Below are positions 8,999-18,243 of a stretch of 64,000 nt of DNA, one piece after another. How positions within the stretch are numbered: position 1 is the first letter of the stretch; the number at the start of each line of letters is the position of its first letter. Source of the DNA: BOG-1112 sp964611335 (GTDB lineage Bacteria > Bdellovibrionota_B > Oligoflexia > Oligoflexales > Bog-1112); contig CAZSXR010000004.1 of assembly GCA_964611335.1 (NCBI GenBank), positions 1 through 64,000 on the forward strand, written 5' to 3'. The position numbers were made by a program, and so were the translations under genes. The notes under the pieces are model-generated. The model worked only from the letters and a program-made list of their open reading frames with translations, was not told the DNA's origin and did no database searches.

Positions 8999-9648
8999 TC
9001 GATTTTCAATATCTTTTCAAAGTCTATAGATCCTGATTTAGTTTCTTTGAAAAAACACCACGAATATCGTTCTCTTTTAAAAAGACCCATAAACGGAATA
9101 CTCACACTTCCACAAGTTTTACGAGTTGTAAATCTCACGTCAATACTTCTATCTTTTTCTTCGAAACGAACCCATTCCAATTCTTTCCTTATGTTTTTTG
9201 GAGCTGAAATTTTCCAATCCAACCATTCCATAGGAAGATGGAGACCGAGAAAACAATGAAGTTCTTTCCATTTTATAGCAAGGTTGCTTCCATCGTAAAG
9301 GAAGCTTCCATCCTCTTTTATTTGAACCGCATCTAAAAAGGACTTATATGAACCTTTTGCTTGGATTTTATTATGATAAACACTCCCCTTCAGAAGAACT
9401 CTGCCGATAGGATCGTAAATTTCCCATCGCCACTCACCTTCTATTTCACGTATCCAATCCATAGTTGCAGAAACGGGTGCTTGATTTTTACGAAATGCGG
9501 AAAAGTTAACAGATCCTCCCTCTTTCCAACACGTTCCAAATTCTTGAAAATGAGAAGAGAGGGCTGCTTTAGAAACAGGCATCATTGTCTGACAAGAATA
9601 AACAGAACTTAGAAGTACACATAGCGCAGAGATTTTTGGAAAGTTCAT
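8965..9648 (-). CDS. Putative outer-membrane lipoprotein, LolB-like
   Basis: A 227-residue exported protein. The N terminus is a signal peptide ending in a lipobox-like VYSC at about residue 19, so the mature protein would be lipidated. The body contains GEWRWEIYDPIGRVLLKG and a later GLHLPMEWLDWKI block, which resemble the incomplete beta-barrel fold and the G-x-x-x-P...W segment of LolB, the outer-membrane receptor that inserts lipoproteins. The overall similarity is weak, so this is a family-level guess. Its position directly after a TPR lipoprotein and in an envelope operon supports the idea. Confidence 0.5.
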   Translation of the reverse strand: MNFPKISALCVLLSSVYSCQTMMPVSKAALSSHFQEFGTCWKEGGSVNFSAFRKNQAPVSATMDWIREIEGEWRWEIYDPIGRVLLKGSVYHNKIQAKGSYKSFLDAVQIKEDGSFLYDGSNLAIKWKELHCFLGLHLPMEWLDWKISAPKNIRKELEWVRFEEKDRSIDVRFTTRKTCGSVSIPFMGLFKRERYSWCFFKETKSGSIDFEKILKIEWTNAEEKENE

Positions 9649-9650
9649 TG

Positions 9651-11426
9651 TTATGCTTCTTTTTTATTTTGGAGCGTATCGACTTTAAGTTGAATGCGTG
9701 CTCTATCTTTGCTTTCAAGATTAGGCTTCTTCAATGCCTGTTCGTAGGTTTGAATCGCCTCTTCTTTTTTGCCCATTTTAAGATAAACATCTCCAAGATG
9801 TTCAACAATGACTCCCTCATCAGGTTCACTACGCGAAGCATTCATGATAATTTCAAGCGCCTTGTGAAAATCCCCTTTTTGATAATAGACCCAACCTAAA
9901 GAGTCGAGATAAAAGCCATCATTAGGTTTTATGGACAAGGCTCTTTCTATAAGACTCTGTGCAAGATCTAACTTGATCCCGCGTTCAGCCCAAATATATC
10001 CCAAATAGTTTAGAGCAGAACTGTAGTTTGGGTCTTTGTGAAGAACAGTTCTCATCGAATTTATGCAGTCTTCAATCTTCCCAATTTTTTCTTGAAAAAC
10101 ACCTGTAAGAAATATCAGTTGAACGTCCTCGGGAAATTTCTTAGTCCCCTCGTTTAGAAGGTTTATAGCATCCTGATATTTTTCTTCTTTCACATACAAG
10201 CCTGCGCCTACAGAGTAGACTTCAGAAACCCTATAGCGACTTTCTGTAAGCTTATGAATAATTTTGTAGGCTTCTTGAAATCTTTTTTGCGCCTCGAGAA
10301 CGCGTAAAGCTTGAAAATGAGATGCAATAAAAAAACTTGAATCTTCTTTAACTTGTTCATACAAAGTTAATGCTTTTGTTGTATCTTCAATTTTTTCATA
10401 AGCTAGACCGCAAAGATATAAAATCTGTTCTGAATTTGGATAAATAGAATGCAGACTCAGCAGTACATCTAATGCTTCTCGATTTTTGGATTGTTCCCAA
10501 AGAACAAGTGCTTTTTGAATTTCAATACCTATGCTTTTCTTCTGCGTATGAGCACTCATCGCTTCAAGACGTTTGTAAATCGCATTCAAATCACCGAAGG
10601 TTTTGTATAATGCCATGGTTTTTGAAAGCAACTCCTCGAGTGAAGGGTTTTCACTAAAAAGTTGATCATAAAGAGTGATGGCACCTTCTTTATCCCCAAA
10701 ATGTTCAAGAAGTTGGGCATAAAACAAAGTGCTTTCTGTATGGTTTGGATTCAACTGATAGGCTTGTTTAGCGGATTGTAAAGCCGCTTTTTTGTTGCCT
10801 TTTTGATGATAAAGATGGGCTAGCAAAAGACGCCCTTGAGAAGATCGAGGAATTTCTTTGCAAAGACGTTTTGTAATTTTGATTGCACTGTCTGTTTTAT
10901 GAAGTTGTTGATAAATCGCAATGAGATGCAGATAGGCTCTTTCTTCGGAAGGAGCTAAAGCAATGGACTCTTCTAGTTGCGCAATTGCGGAATCCATTTC
11001 CCCAAATTTTGCAAGAAGCACAGCATATATAGCGCGAAATTGTGCAGACTGTGGATAAATGAGAATAAGTTTTTGAAGTTCATTTTTAGCTTCAAGATCT
11101 TTCCCCACACTGATTTTTGCTGCAACAACTTTGAATGCAAGAAACTCATTTGGATCGAGTTCATTTGCAAGTTCCAAAAGGTTTTCAGACTCACTCAAAT
11201 TTCCTTCAAGACCCAAGTACTCGCCTAAAAGATAATAATAGCCAGCATAAGCAAGTCGTGTGTCATTGTTCCATGATTCATCAGCTGAAGTTTTTTGAAA
11301 AGTGAGCGTTTGAAGAGGTTTGAGATTGAGAAGTTCTTCATCACCAGGGTCCGAACGTAAAGCCCCATGACATGAAATTAAACAAAGCGGTGCAACTTGA
11401 AGGACTTTAAGCAAAGATGTTTTCAT
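9651..11426 (-). CDS. TPR-repeat lipoprotein
   Basis: A 591-residue protein with an N-terminal signal peptide ending in a lipobox (PLCLISC at about residue 19), so it is probably anchored in the outer membrane facing the periplasm. Nearly the whole mature part consists of tetratricopeptide repeats. Clear copies include YAVLLAKFGEMDSAIAQLEE, LGWVYYQKGDFHKALEI and LGDVYLKMGKKEEAIQTYEQ. TPR solenoids mediate protein-protein contacts, for example in outer-membrane assembly or secretion. It lies 2 nt after the LolB-like gene boundary and 3 nt from truA, so it is in the same operon. No specific function can be assigned. Confidence 0.85.
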   Translation of the reverse strand: MKTSLLKVLQVAPLCLISCHGALRSDPGDEELLNLKPLQTLTFQKTSADESWNNDTRLAYAGYYYLLGEYLGLEGNLSESENLLELANELDPNEFLAFKVVAAKISVGKDLEAKNELQKLILIYPQSAQFRAIYAVLLAKFGEMDSAIAQLEESIALAPSEERAYLHLIAIYQQLHKTDSAIKITKRLCKEIPRSSQGRLLLAHLYHQKGNKKAALQSAKQAYQLNPNHTESTLFYAQLLEHFGDKEGAITLYDQLFSENPSLEELLSKTMALYKTFGDLNAIYKRLEAMSAHTQKKSIGIEIQKALVLWEQSKNREALDVLLSLHSIYPNSEQILYLCGLAYEKIEDTTKALTLYEQVKEDSSFFIASHFQALRVLEAQKRFQEAYKIIHKLTESRYRVSEVYSVGAGLYVKEEKYQDAINLLNEGTKKFPEDVQLIFLTGVFQEKIGKIEDCINSMRTVLHKDPNYSSALNYLGYIWAERGIKLDLAQSLIERALSIKPNDGFYLDSLGWVYYQKGDFHKALEIIMNASRSEPDEGVIVEHLGDVYLKMGKKEEAIQTYEQALKKPNLESKDRARIQLKVDTLQNKKEA

Positions 11427-11429
11427 AAT

Positions 11430-12245
11430 TCACACTTTTAAACAATAACCCCTAGACGCTTCTTCAATCACTGACTCCAAGTCAGGTCTTTCGTCATAGA
11501 GAATTTTTACAAGTGTCAAACCTTGCGGAGGTGCTGTCTGACCCGCACACTCCCGTTTTTTCATTTCGATTATTCGAGGAATAGAAGCTTTTGGAATTTT
11601 TCCAAGCGCAATATCTACCAAAGTTCCTACCATGATGCGAATCATCTGCTTGAGAAAGCCTCTTCCTACTACCCATATATCAATCAATGGATCACGAATA
11701 TCGACTTTAACTTCATAAATCTCGCGAACCTTGTTTGTTGCATCGGAATCTATACTGCAAAAAGAACTAAAATCATGTTGCCCTAAGAAATGCAAAATCT
11801 CACTCTTAATAGATTCCGCATCAAAATCTTTTGGAAGACCCCATACAAAAGGACGAAGGTGAGGAAAAGTGCACTGCCCTTTCCATAAACGGTAACGATA
11901 AATCTTCCCAATCGAATCGTTGATAGGATCAAATTTGGGATCTACAGGAGCAATTTTTTGAATCGCAATATCTTTAGGCAAAACACAATTCAAACTATAA
12001 CGCCAATCACTTCCTTCATAAATCGCGTTTGTGCAAAAGCTGATGACTTGATGCTCTGCATGAACACCGCTGTCTGTTCTCGAGGCTCCACGAATTCTCA
12101 CAGGATGACGCAGTATCGTAGAAAATGCTTTTTCTAATTGAGATTGAATACTGTCCCCATTCGCTTGAAACTGAAACCCTTTGTAGGCTGTCCCAATGTA
12201 GGCGATATCTGCTCGGTATTTACGTTCTGTATTCTGAGTTTGCAC
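11430..12245 (-). CDS. truA: tRNA pseudouridine(38-40) synthase (TruA)
   Basis: TruA isomerises uridines 38-40 in the anticodon stem of tRNAs. The catalytic Asp is in the family motif GASRTDSGVHAEHQV near residues 55-69. The downstream YRYRLWKG and FLKQMIRIMVGTLVDIA blocks match the family. The length of 271 residues is normal. It sits 3 nt from the upstream beta-barrel gene and 3 nt from the TPR lipoprotein gene, inside the long envelope operon. Confidence 0.95.
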   Translation of the reverse strand: MQTQNTERKYRADIAYIGTAYKGFQFQANGDSIQSQLEKAFSTILRHPVRIRGASRTDSGVHAEHQVISFCTNAIYEGSDWRYSLNCVLPKDIAIQKIAPVDPKFDPINDSIGKIYRYRLWKGQCTFPHLRPFVWGLPKDFDAESIKSEILHFLGQHDFSSFCSIDSDATNKVREIYEVKVDIRDPLIDIWVVGRGFLKQMIRIMVGTLVDIALGKIPKASIPRIIEMKKRECAGQTAPPQGLTLVKILYDERPDLESVIEEASRGYCLKV

Positions 12246-12248
12246 GCG

Positions 12249-13037
12249 TTAAGTTTCAAACATAAAGAGCAAACCATAAGTTGTGCGAGAAAACTCTACA
12301 ACTGAAGGAGTTTGCTGACTGATAAACAAACGACCACCTATAGTTTTAGAAAATTCGACAAAAGGCCCTATAAATATATAACCAAGACCCATTCCCTTTT
12401 CCAGCGCCTTAGCGCTTTGATAATCGAATTGGTTGATTAAAAAATTAAGGGAAAGTCCATAAGTCAAACTTTTATTCCACCCATCGTTGACTTCGTTTTG
12501 TGATTGTACATTTGTTGAGTTGGACTTTGCTGTGGTTGTAGATACATTTTGTAGACGAACTTCTTCATAAAACAACTCTTCATAACCAGCCCATACATCT
12601 AATGTCACATATCTACTTTTGAAAGGTCTAATAGATGCCATTGCGTAAACTTCATACGGAAGGATCTTCAAAGTAAGGGAAGACGTATCATCGGCAAAAA
12701 AATCCCCACTTGAATTCTTCCTTAAAGGACGCCCATTTGCCGTGTAATAGGAAAACTTTCCTCCAAAACCAATATTGGAATAGGGAAGATGAAATAATTT
12801 ATACGTCACATTGAGAGAAGGGAAAAAATTCGGACTGCCATAGAAATCACTGTAGTAGTTAAGATTCTGAAAAGAAGGCCTCGCAACAGATAGAGAGACT
12901 GCGTATTCATCAAGATCAAACAGAGAGGGCTCATAGAGCGCTTGGGCCTCAGCAGGTGTCGCATCAAAATGCGTCAGTCCAATAAGAAGAGGGCCATAAA
13001 AAAAGGCACACATAGTGACTAAAGATTTTATTCTCAT
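12249..13037 (-). CDS. Predicted outer-membrane beta-barrel protein, function unknown
   Basis: I do not recognise a named family. The 262-residue product starts with a basic/hydrophobic signal segment (MRIKSLVTMCAFFYGPLLIGL) and continues with many alternating aromatic/polar strands such as SLNVTYKLFHLPYSNIGFGGKFSYYT. The protein ends in an aromatic-rich strand (GLLFMFET). This composition suits a small outer-membrane barrel of roughly 8-12 strands. The central part carries a Ser/Thr/Asn-rich stretch that would be a surface loop. It is encoded between asd and truA with a 55-nt gap after asd. Confidence 0.6.
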   Translation of the reverse strand: MRIKSLVTMCAFFYGPLLIGLTHFDATPAEAQALYEPSLFDLDEYAVSLSVARPSFQNLNYYSDFYGSPNFFPSLNVTYKLFHLPYSNIGFGGKFSYYTANGRPLRKNSSGDFFADDTSSLTLKILPYEVYAMASIRPFKSRYVTLDVWAGYEELFYEEVRLQNVSTTTAKSNSTNVQSQNEVNDGWNKSLTYGLSLNFLINQFDYQSAKALEKGMGLGYIFIGPFVEFSKTIGGRLFISQQTPSVVEFSRTTYGLLFMFET

Positions 13038-13092
13038 GCTAAATATTCTCCGATCTCACTCGAATTCCATTCGAAGCACTAAACCCCGCCGA

Positions 13093-14112
13093 TTAGTGTG
13101 AAGCACCACGCTCCACCAAACATTCTAATATCTGAACGGCGTTCGTCGCAGCCCCTTTTTTCAAATTATCTGCGAGGTTCCAAAACTGAAGCCATTTTCC
13201 ACTTTTAGCACCATTCAGAAAACGCAAGCGAGACATATACACATTGCGAGTGCCGGTAGAAGAACGAGGGGTTGCAAACTCCTTTCTCTGCTCATCAGAA
13301 AAGTAAATAGGAGTTTTTGTTTTTTTCAAGAGTTTCTGAATATCTTCGATACTTGCATTTTTCTTCAAAAGAACGCTTACCGATTCTGAATGACAGTTGA
13401 AAACTGGCACTCGCACCGTTGTGGGCAAAACAGGTAGTTCAGGGAGTTCAAATACTTTTCTAAGTTCCTCGATAAGCTTTACTTCCTCCTCGCAGTACCC
13501 TGAAGACTCAATAGGTCCTATGTACGGGATAACGTTGAAAGCTATTGGATGCTCATAGATCTGAGGCTTAGATTCAGCAAACTTCATGTGTGCTTCAACT
13601 TGAGCGGAAAGTTCACTCACTCCTTTGTGACCACTTCCCGAAACGGATTGAAAGGTCGTAACATTGACCATTTCAATACCATAGTTATCCACGAGGGGTT
13701 TCAAACACACTGCCAACTGAATCATCGCGCAGTTTGGGTTGGATATGATGCCTTTCTTGAAATCCTTAAGAACATGGCTGTTCACTTCAGGGACAACCAA
13801 GGGTATTTCTGCTTTCATCCTCCATGCGCTGCTATTGTCTATGACAATAGGACCACCATCACTTGAAATTTTTTCTGCATTCTCACGTGAAAAACTACCT
13901 CCTGCGCTCATCAGCGCATAGTCACATTTTCTAACATCATTTAAGTTGAAAGCTTTCACAATCAAAGATTTCCCACGGAAGTGCAATGTTTCGCCTTCAG
14001 ATCGTGGAGAAGCAAAAGCAAATATTTCTATATTTTTAAGAGGAGAGTCTTCAAGATCATGAAGAATTTCTCTACCAACTGCACCAGTTGCACCAATCAC
14101 TGCTATTTTCAT
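13093..14112 (-). CDS. asd: Aspartate-semialdehyde dehydrogenase
   Basis: Asd reduces beta-aspartyl phosphate to aspartate semialdehyde with NADPH, which feeds diaminopimelate (cell wall), lysine, methionine and threonine synthesis. The N-terminal Rossmann motif is GATGAVG. The catalytic Cys is in SNPNCAMIQL (about residue 130). The GSGHKGVSEL and C-terminal WNLADNLKKGAATNAVQI blocks are typical. The length of 339 residues is normal. The start overlaps the end of pssA by 4 nt, so it is translationally coupled. Confidence 0.95.
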   Translation of the reverse strand: MKIAVIGATGAVGREILHDLEDSPLKNIEIFAFASPRSEGETLHFRGKSLIVKAFNLNDVRKCDYALMSAGGSFSRENAEKISSDGGPIVIDNSSAWRMKAEIPLVVPEVNSHVLKDFKKGIISNPNCAMIQLAVCLKPLVDNYGIEMVNVTTFQSVSGSGHKGVSELSAQVEAHMKFAESKPQIYEHPIAFNVIPYIGPIESSGYCEEEVKLIEELRKVFELPELPVLPTTVRVPVFNCHSESVSVLLKKNASIEDIQKLLKKTKTPIYFSDEQRKEFATPRSSTGTRNVYMSRLRFLNGAKSGKWLQFWNLADNLKKGAATNAVQILECLVERGASH

Positions 14113-15005
14113 TTTCTGTGATCCTTATTTTTTTCTTCTTCTTGATAAAGAGGCTGCATAGATCCTGGTTCCATGATGGAAGAATCTTCTTCCAAAGGTT
14201 GAAAAATTTCATCGTCGTCTGTCGCTTTTTTCCATCCCATAATCCATTCCACCAATCCACTCATTGCGAAGGCAAAGAAGAAGATAAAACCAGCAAGAGG
14301 TGGCTTATAGGCTGCAATACCAACAATAACCACAAGAATCGCGAGCAGTCGGAAAGGTTTTATGGATCCAAGTTTGATTGTTTTATGCGAACGATAACGA
14401 ACATTGCTCACCATCAGAAAAGCAAGCAAGAGGCCCATGACGAGAAAAAAATATTTATGAAAGGGATTGCTAACGAGAACTTGATAAAGGTTTTGCATCC
14501 ATTCTTGTGAACCAAAATCTTCAGAACGTAAATCCGATGTTAAACTCACCAAGCAAGCAACAACACCGGCAGCCATAGGTATAGGTAATCCAGTAAAGTC
14601 ATCATTGGCCTTTCCAATGGAGCTTTGCACGTTAAAGCGAGCTAATCTTAACGCACCGCACGCGAGAAAAATAAAGCAAACACTCCAGCCAAAGCGACCT
14701 ACTTCATGCAAAGAACGTTGATACATCAAAAATGCTGGGGCTAATCCAAAAGAAACCAAATCACAAAGGGAGTCATACTGAACACCAAACTCACTCGATC
14801 CATGAGTAAGCCTTGCAACACGTCCATCGAGTATATCAAAAATTGCAGCAAGCAAAATCGCAGCAGAAGCCCAAGCAAAATCACCTTGCATGGATTTTAT
14901 AATAGAGAAAAATCCGAAAAACAAATTCCCCGTTGTCAGTAAATTAGGAAGAATGTAAACAGCACCACCGATAGAAGGACGAATGTTCATTCTTTTGTTA
15001 GACAT
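14109..15005 (-). CDS. pssA: CDP-diacylglycerol--serine O-phosphatidyltransferase
   Basis: An integral membrane CDP-alcohol phosphatidyltransferase that makes phosphatidylserine, the precursor of phosphatidylethanolamine. The family motif D-G-x2-A-R-x8-G-x3-D-x3-D is visible as DGRVARLTHGSSEFGVQYDS followed by LCD. Several hydrophobic segments follow, and a charged C-terminal tail ends the protein. It consumes the CDP-diacylglycerol made by CdsA, encoded three genes upstream in the same operon. It overlaps tsaB by 8 nt and asd by 4 nt. Confidence 0.9.
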   Translation of the reverse strand: MSNKRMNIRPSIGGAVYILPNLLTTGNLFFGFFSIIKSMQGDFAWASAAILLAAIFDILDGRVARLTHGSSEFGVQYDSLCDLVSFGLAPAFLMYQRSLHEVGRFGWSVCFIFLACGALRLARFNVQSSIGKANDDFTGLPIPMAAGVVACLVSLTSDLRSEDFGSQEWMQNLYQVLVSNPFHKYFFLVMGLLLAFLMVSNVRYRSHKTIKLGSIKPFRLLAILVVIVGIAAYKPPLAGFIFFFAFAMSGLVEWIMGWKKATDDDEIFQPLEEDSSIMEPGSMQPLYQEEEKNKDHRK

Positions 15006-15681
15006 TAGAATTCCTCAAAGATAATTTTTCTTCTACTGTTGTTTTTTTCAAATAGAGAGGGACTACTATCTTCCGTTTCTCTTCAGTTAGATTATCAGAA
15101 GCATTCATCATACCCTCTAAAGCGATTTTCATAAATCGTTGCATATCAATTTCATTAGTCTTTAAATTTAAAGAACGCATCCACTCCAAAGTTTTTGACT
15201 CAGAAGAAATAAGATAAAAATTGTAGTCTTGAATTTTATTCAATTCTTCTTCTGCTTCTTTCGTAAATAAGACAAGAGAAGAAAAATTGTGCTTTTCTTC
15301 TTTCCACGAAAGGAAAACCTCTCTGCGACTAATAGGAAGGACTAGCGCAATCTTGGAGTTTTGAAAAACTTTCTGCATCTCTGTATTGCCCTTTTCAAGA
15401 GAGGACATACCCACTAGTAGATTTTCCTCACGCGCAGCTTGAAAGCCATAGGCCCATGCAAGACCCACTTTTATCCCCGTGAAAGAACCTGGACCATGAG
15501 AGACAAAGATGGTGCTTATATCCTTCGCAGTTCTACCAAACGTAGAAAGTCCTTGGTATACAAGTTTACCAAGTGTGGCGTCCCCTCTTTCTGAGCAAAA
15601 TCCTGTCCACCTATTATTCCCTTCAAGAAGACCTACAGAGGCTCCCAACAAAGTCGTATCTATAAACAGACTCAGTGTCAT
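14998..15681 (-). CDS. tsaB: tRNA threonylcarbamoyladenosine biosynthesis protein TsaB
   Basis: TsaB is the inactive ASKHA-fold partner of TsaD in making t6A37 on ANN-decoding tRNAs. The N-terminal FIDTTLLGASVGL and the signature VSHGPGSFTGIKVGLAWAYG (about residues 60-80) identify it. The length of 227 residues fits. It overlaps rseP by 4 nt and pssA by 8 nt. tsaD and tsaE are not in the window. Confidence 0.88.
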   Translation of the reverse strand: MTLSLFIDTTLLGASVGLLEGNNRWTGFCSERGDATLGKLVYQGLSTFGRTAKDISTIFVSHGPGSFTGIKVGLAWAYGFQAAREENLLVGMSSLEKGNTEMQKVFQNSKIALVLPISRREVFLSWKEEKHNFSSLVLFTKEAEEELNKIQDYNFYLISSESKTLEWMRSLNLKTNEIDMQRFMKIALEGMMNASDNLTEEKRKIVVPLYLKKTTVEEKLSLRNSNV

Positions 15682-17354
15682 TTGAAAGTTCCTATCAAGC
15701 CTTGCAATATCGAAGACCAGAAACGACTCAAGTCATTATATGTCGCAAGAACAACTAAAGCTAAAAGCATGACAAAACCAATCTTATGATAGTTTTCTAC
15801 AAACTCAGGGTTTAGTCTCCGTCTTAAGACACCTTCGGTGACTATCATAAAAAGCTTTCCTCCATCCAATGCCGGGATAGGGAAAAGGTTCATAATTCCA
15901 AGATTGATACTAATCAAAGCAAGTGATGTGAGAAAGGTTTTGACACCAAGTTTCACTGAATCACCTGCAACTTTTGCAATGAGGATGGGGCCTCCTAAAA
16001 CTTTTAAAGGGACTTCACCCGCAAACAAGCCTCCAATCATATCAAGTATGGAATACGATTGATGAACTGTTGTACGCACGGCAAATTGTATATCAGACAA
16101 GAGATCGGTGTAGATCTCAACAACAGGAGGAGGAGGAACAAGAGCGCCTCTAAATGTTAGAGGAAGAAGATAATATGTGCTTTTCCCCGATGCTTTTTGA
16201 ATTTCTATGGGTTTTAGTTTCACATTCAAAGAGAGGATTTCTGATCCCCTTTGTATTGAGAATAAAAGACTTTCTTTCTCGTTCTTTTGTAAAAAATCAG
16301 ACAAAGCATAAATGTCTTGTAGCTTTTGATTTTCAACACTAAGGATCCTATCACCTTCCTTTAGAACGACATCTGCAGGTTCTTCTACCTTTTGAACTGT
16401 AAATTGACTATCCGTCAACCCCAAGAGAGACGAAAGCTGTCTGGGTTTAGATGACTTCCACCACACTTCTGTAGAAAGGGTTTTCTCTTCGAGAGCTTTA
16501 GAAGCATTTTCAAATTGTATGCGGATTTTGGGTGCTTTGTTATCATATGCAAAATTTAAACTTTCAATAAAATCATCCCATGTTTCAATCTTGAAGTCTT
16601 TGTCTGCAATATAAACCGTTTTTACATTCCAACCAGAAAGCACACCTGATTCTCGAGATGGTGAGGATTCGGGCAAAAGCTCTACAATAGCAGGAAGAAA
16701 TCCATAACCGATCCCTATGCGACCTTGTTTTAAATTTCGACCAGCCATGTCTTCTTGCATGATGGGTTCAGGGGTGATCTGTAAATGGATCAGACTGCTT
16801 TTACGAACAATATCGATATCAATTTTTTCATTTGGTGAAGACGCAATGCTTTCTTGAAGATCATTCCAACTTATTATTTTTTTTGAGTTCACATATGTGA
16901 CGATATCACCGGAACGGAGACCTGATTTTTCAGCAGGACTCCCCTGTCGAATCTGCCCTATGATGGGAGCGGGATGTTCAATGCCTTGCATACCAAGAAC
17001 ACAGTAAACGACAATTGCTAAAAAAAGATTTGCAAGGGGCCCCGCTAACACCGTAAGACTTTGAGCAAGAAAAGAGGCATTGTAAAATTCTTTGCCTTTA
17101 AACTCTTCAGCAACCTCTTCTGCAGGGATAGCCCCCGCGAATTTTACAAAACCACCGAGAGGCAACCATGAAAGTCTATATTCTGTGTTCTTATGTCGAA
17201 AGCCAAGAAGTTTAGGTCCGAAACCAATAGAGAACGTCTCCACACCAATTCCAAAAATTTTTCCTACTATAAAATGACCAAACTCGTGGACGAACACGAG
17301 AAGCCCAAGCAGGAAAATAATTGCGACAAAAGGTTGTGATAAAATTTCGTTCAT
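15678..17354 (-). CDS. rseP: Site-2 intramembrane zinc metalloprotease RseP, with three PDZ-like domains
   Basis: RseP cuts membrane-bound anti-sigma factors and leftover signal peptides within the inner membrane. The first transmembrane helix carries the zinc motif HEFGH (about residues 23-27), and the last helices carry NLFPIPALDGG with the third zinc ligand. At 558 residues it is about 100 longer than E. coli RseP. Between the catalytic helices I see three PDZ-like units: GSPAEKSGLRSGDIV, a second around SRESGVLSGW, and a third around VVLKEGDRILSV. The classical uppS-cdsA-rseP order is kept, with a 7-nt gap to cdsA, but no dxr lies between them. Confidence 0.92.
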   Translation of the reverse strand: MNEILSQPFVAIIFLLGLLVFVHEFGHFIVGKIFGIGVETFSIGFGPKLLGFRHKNTEYRLSWLPLGGFVKFAGAIPAEEVAEEFKGKEFYNASFLAQSLTVLAGPLANLFLAIVVYCVLGMQGIEHPAPIIGQIRQGSPAEKSGLRSGDIVTYVNSKKIISWNDLQESIASSPNEKIDIDIVRKSSLIHLQITPEPIMQEDMAGRNLKQGRIGIGYGFLPAIVELLPESSPSRESGVLSGWNVKTVYIADKDFKIETWDDFIESLNFAYDNKAPKIRIQFENASKALEEKTLSTEVWWKSSKPRQLSSLLGLTDSQFTVQKVEEPADVVLKEGDRILSVENQKLQDIYALSDFLQKNEKESLLFSIQRGSEILSLNVKLKPIEIQKASGKSTYYLLPLTFRGALVPPPPVVEIYTDLLSDIQFAVRTTVHQSYSILDMIGGLFAGEVPLKVLGGPILIAKVAGDSVKLGVKTFLTSLALISINLGIMNLFPIPALDGGKLFMIVTEGVLRRRLNPEFVENYHKIGFVMLLALVVLATYNDLSRFWSSILQGLIGTFK

Positions 17355-17361
17355 AATTCTC

Positions 17362-18213
17362 CTAGAACATTTCTAAGTCGAATTTTGTTATAAATAATAA
17401 AAACCATAGAACCGGCGCTGCAAAAATAATAGAATCTGTTCTATCTAAAAGCCCACCGTGTCCTGGAAATATACTTCCTGAATCTTTAACACCACCAAAA
17501 CGTTTGAGAGCAGATTCCACTAGGTCTCCTAAAATTCCTGCAATACCGGTTATGACGGAGACAAAAGCAATGAATGACCAAGAACCCAATTGTCCTAAAA
17601 ACAAAGCATTGATAACCCAACCACCAACAGCTCCTCCGAGTATACCACCACCCACTCCCTCCCACGTTTTCTTAGGAGAACTCAAAGGCGCAAGTGGGTG
17701 TTTGCCGAAAAATTTACCGACAAAATACGCTCCAGAATCATTGGCCATCACTATTCCGAGTAAGAGAAAAAGATAGCGAGAATGTTCTCCCTTTTCATAC
17801 AAGTCGAGAACAGAAACCCAAGGTAAACACCCATAAACAACACTAAATAAAGTCCCCAACATGTTTGCAATAGCATCATCAATCGAAGCGGAAAGAAAAT
17901 TTGCAATCAATAAAAGAATCATAATTGCAAAGACAGCGACGCCCAAATCCACACCCTCGAGTCGAAAGGCAAGACAAGAAAACAGTATTCCTGAAACAAG
18001 AGAACACAAAGCAACCCAAAAGTTAGAGCTTCCGCGAATAGGATTTCCTAAGCGCGCTCTTAATGTTGGGAGAAGTATACTTGCTGTTTCGAACGTTGTT
18101 CCAAGACTCAGAACAAGAAAGAGAAAGAAAATGAGAATTTTCGGAACGAAAAAAAGGATAGCAATCACTAAAGGGAGAGCAATAAGAGCCGTTAGAATTC
18201 TTTTCTTGAGCAT
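17362..18213 (-). CDS. cdsA: Phosphatidate cytidylyltransferase
   Basis: An inner-membrane enzyme that makes CDP-diacylglycerol from phosphatidate and CTP. The CDP-DAG synthase signature is complete near the C terminus: GDLVESALKRFGGVKDSGS followed by PGHGGLLDRTDS. An upstream SPKKTWEGVGGG block is also typical. There are multiple hydrophobic helices and the length (283 residues) is normal. It lies between uppS (30-nt gap) and rseP. Confidence 0.95.
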   Translation of the reverse strand: MLKKRILTALIALPLVIAILFFVPKILIFFLFLVLSLGTTFETASILLPTLRARLGNPIRGSSNFWVALCSLVSGILFSCLAFRLEGVDLGVAVFAIMILLLIANFLSASIDDAIANMLGTLFSVVYGCLPWVSVLDLYEKGEHSRYLFLLLGIVMANDSGAYFVGKFFGKHPLAPLSSPKKTWEGVGGGILGGAVGGWVINALFLGQLGSWSFIAFVSVITGIAGILGDLVESALKRFGGVKDSGSIFPGHGGLLDRTDSIIFAAPVLWFLLFITKFDLEMF

Positions 18214-18243
18214 AACTTTCAGCCCTTTCGAATAGATTCAGTT

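Noticed and set aside
14088..14510. 140-codon plus-strand frame
   Set aside because: It is antisense to pssA, with biased shadow composition.
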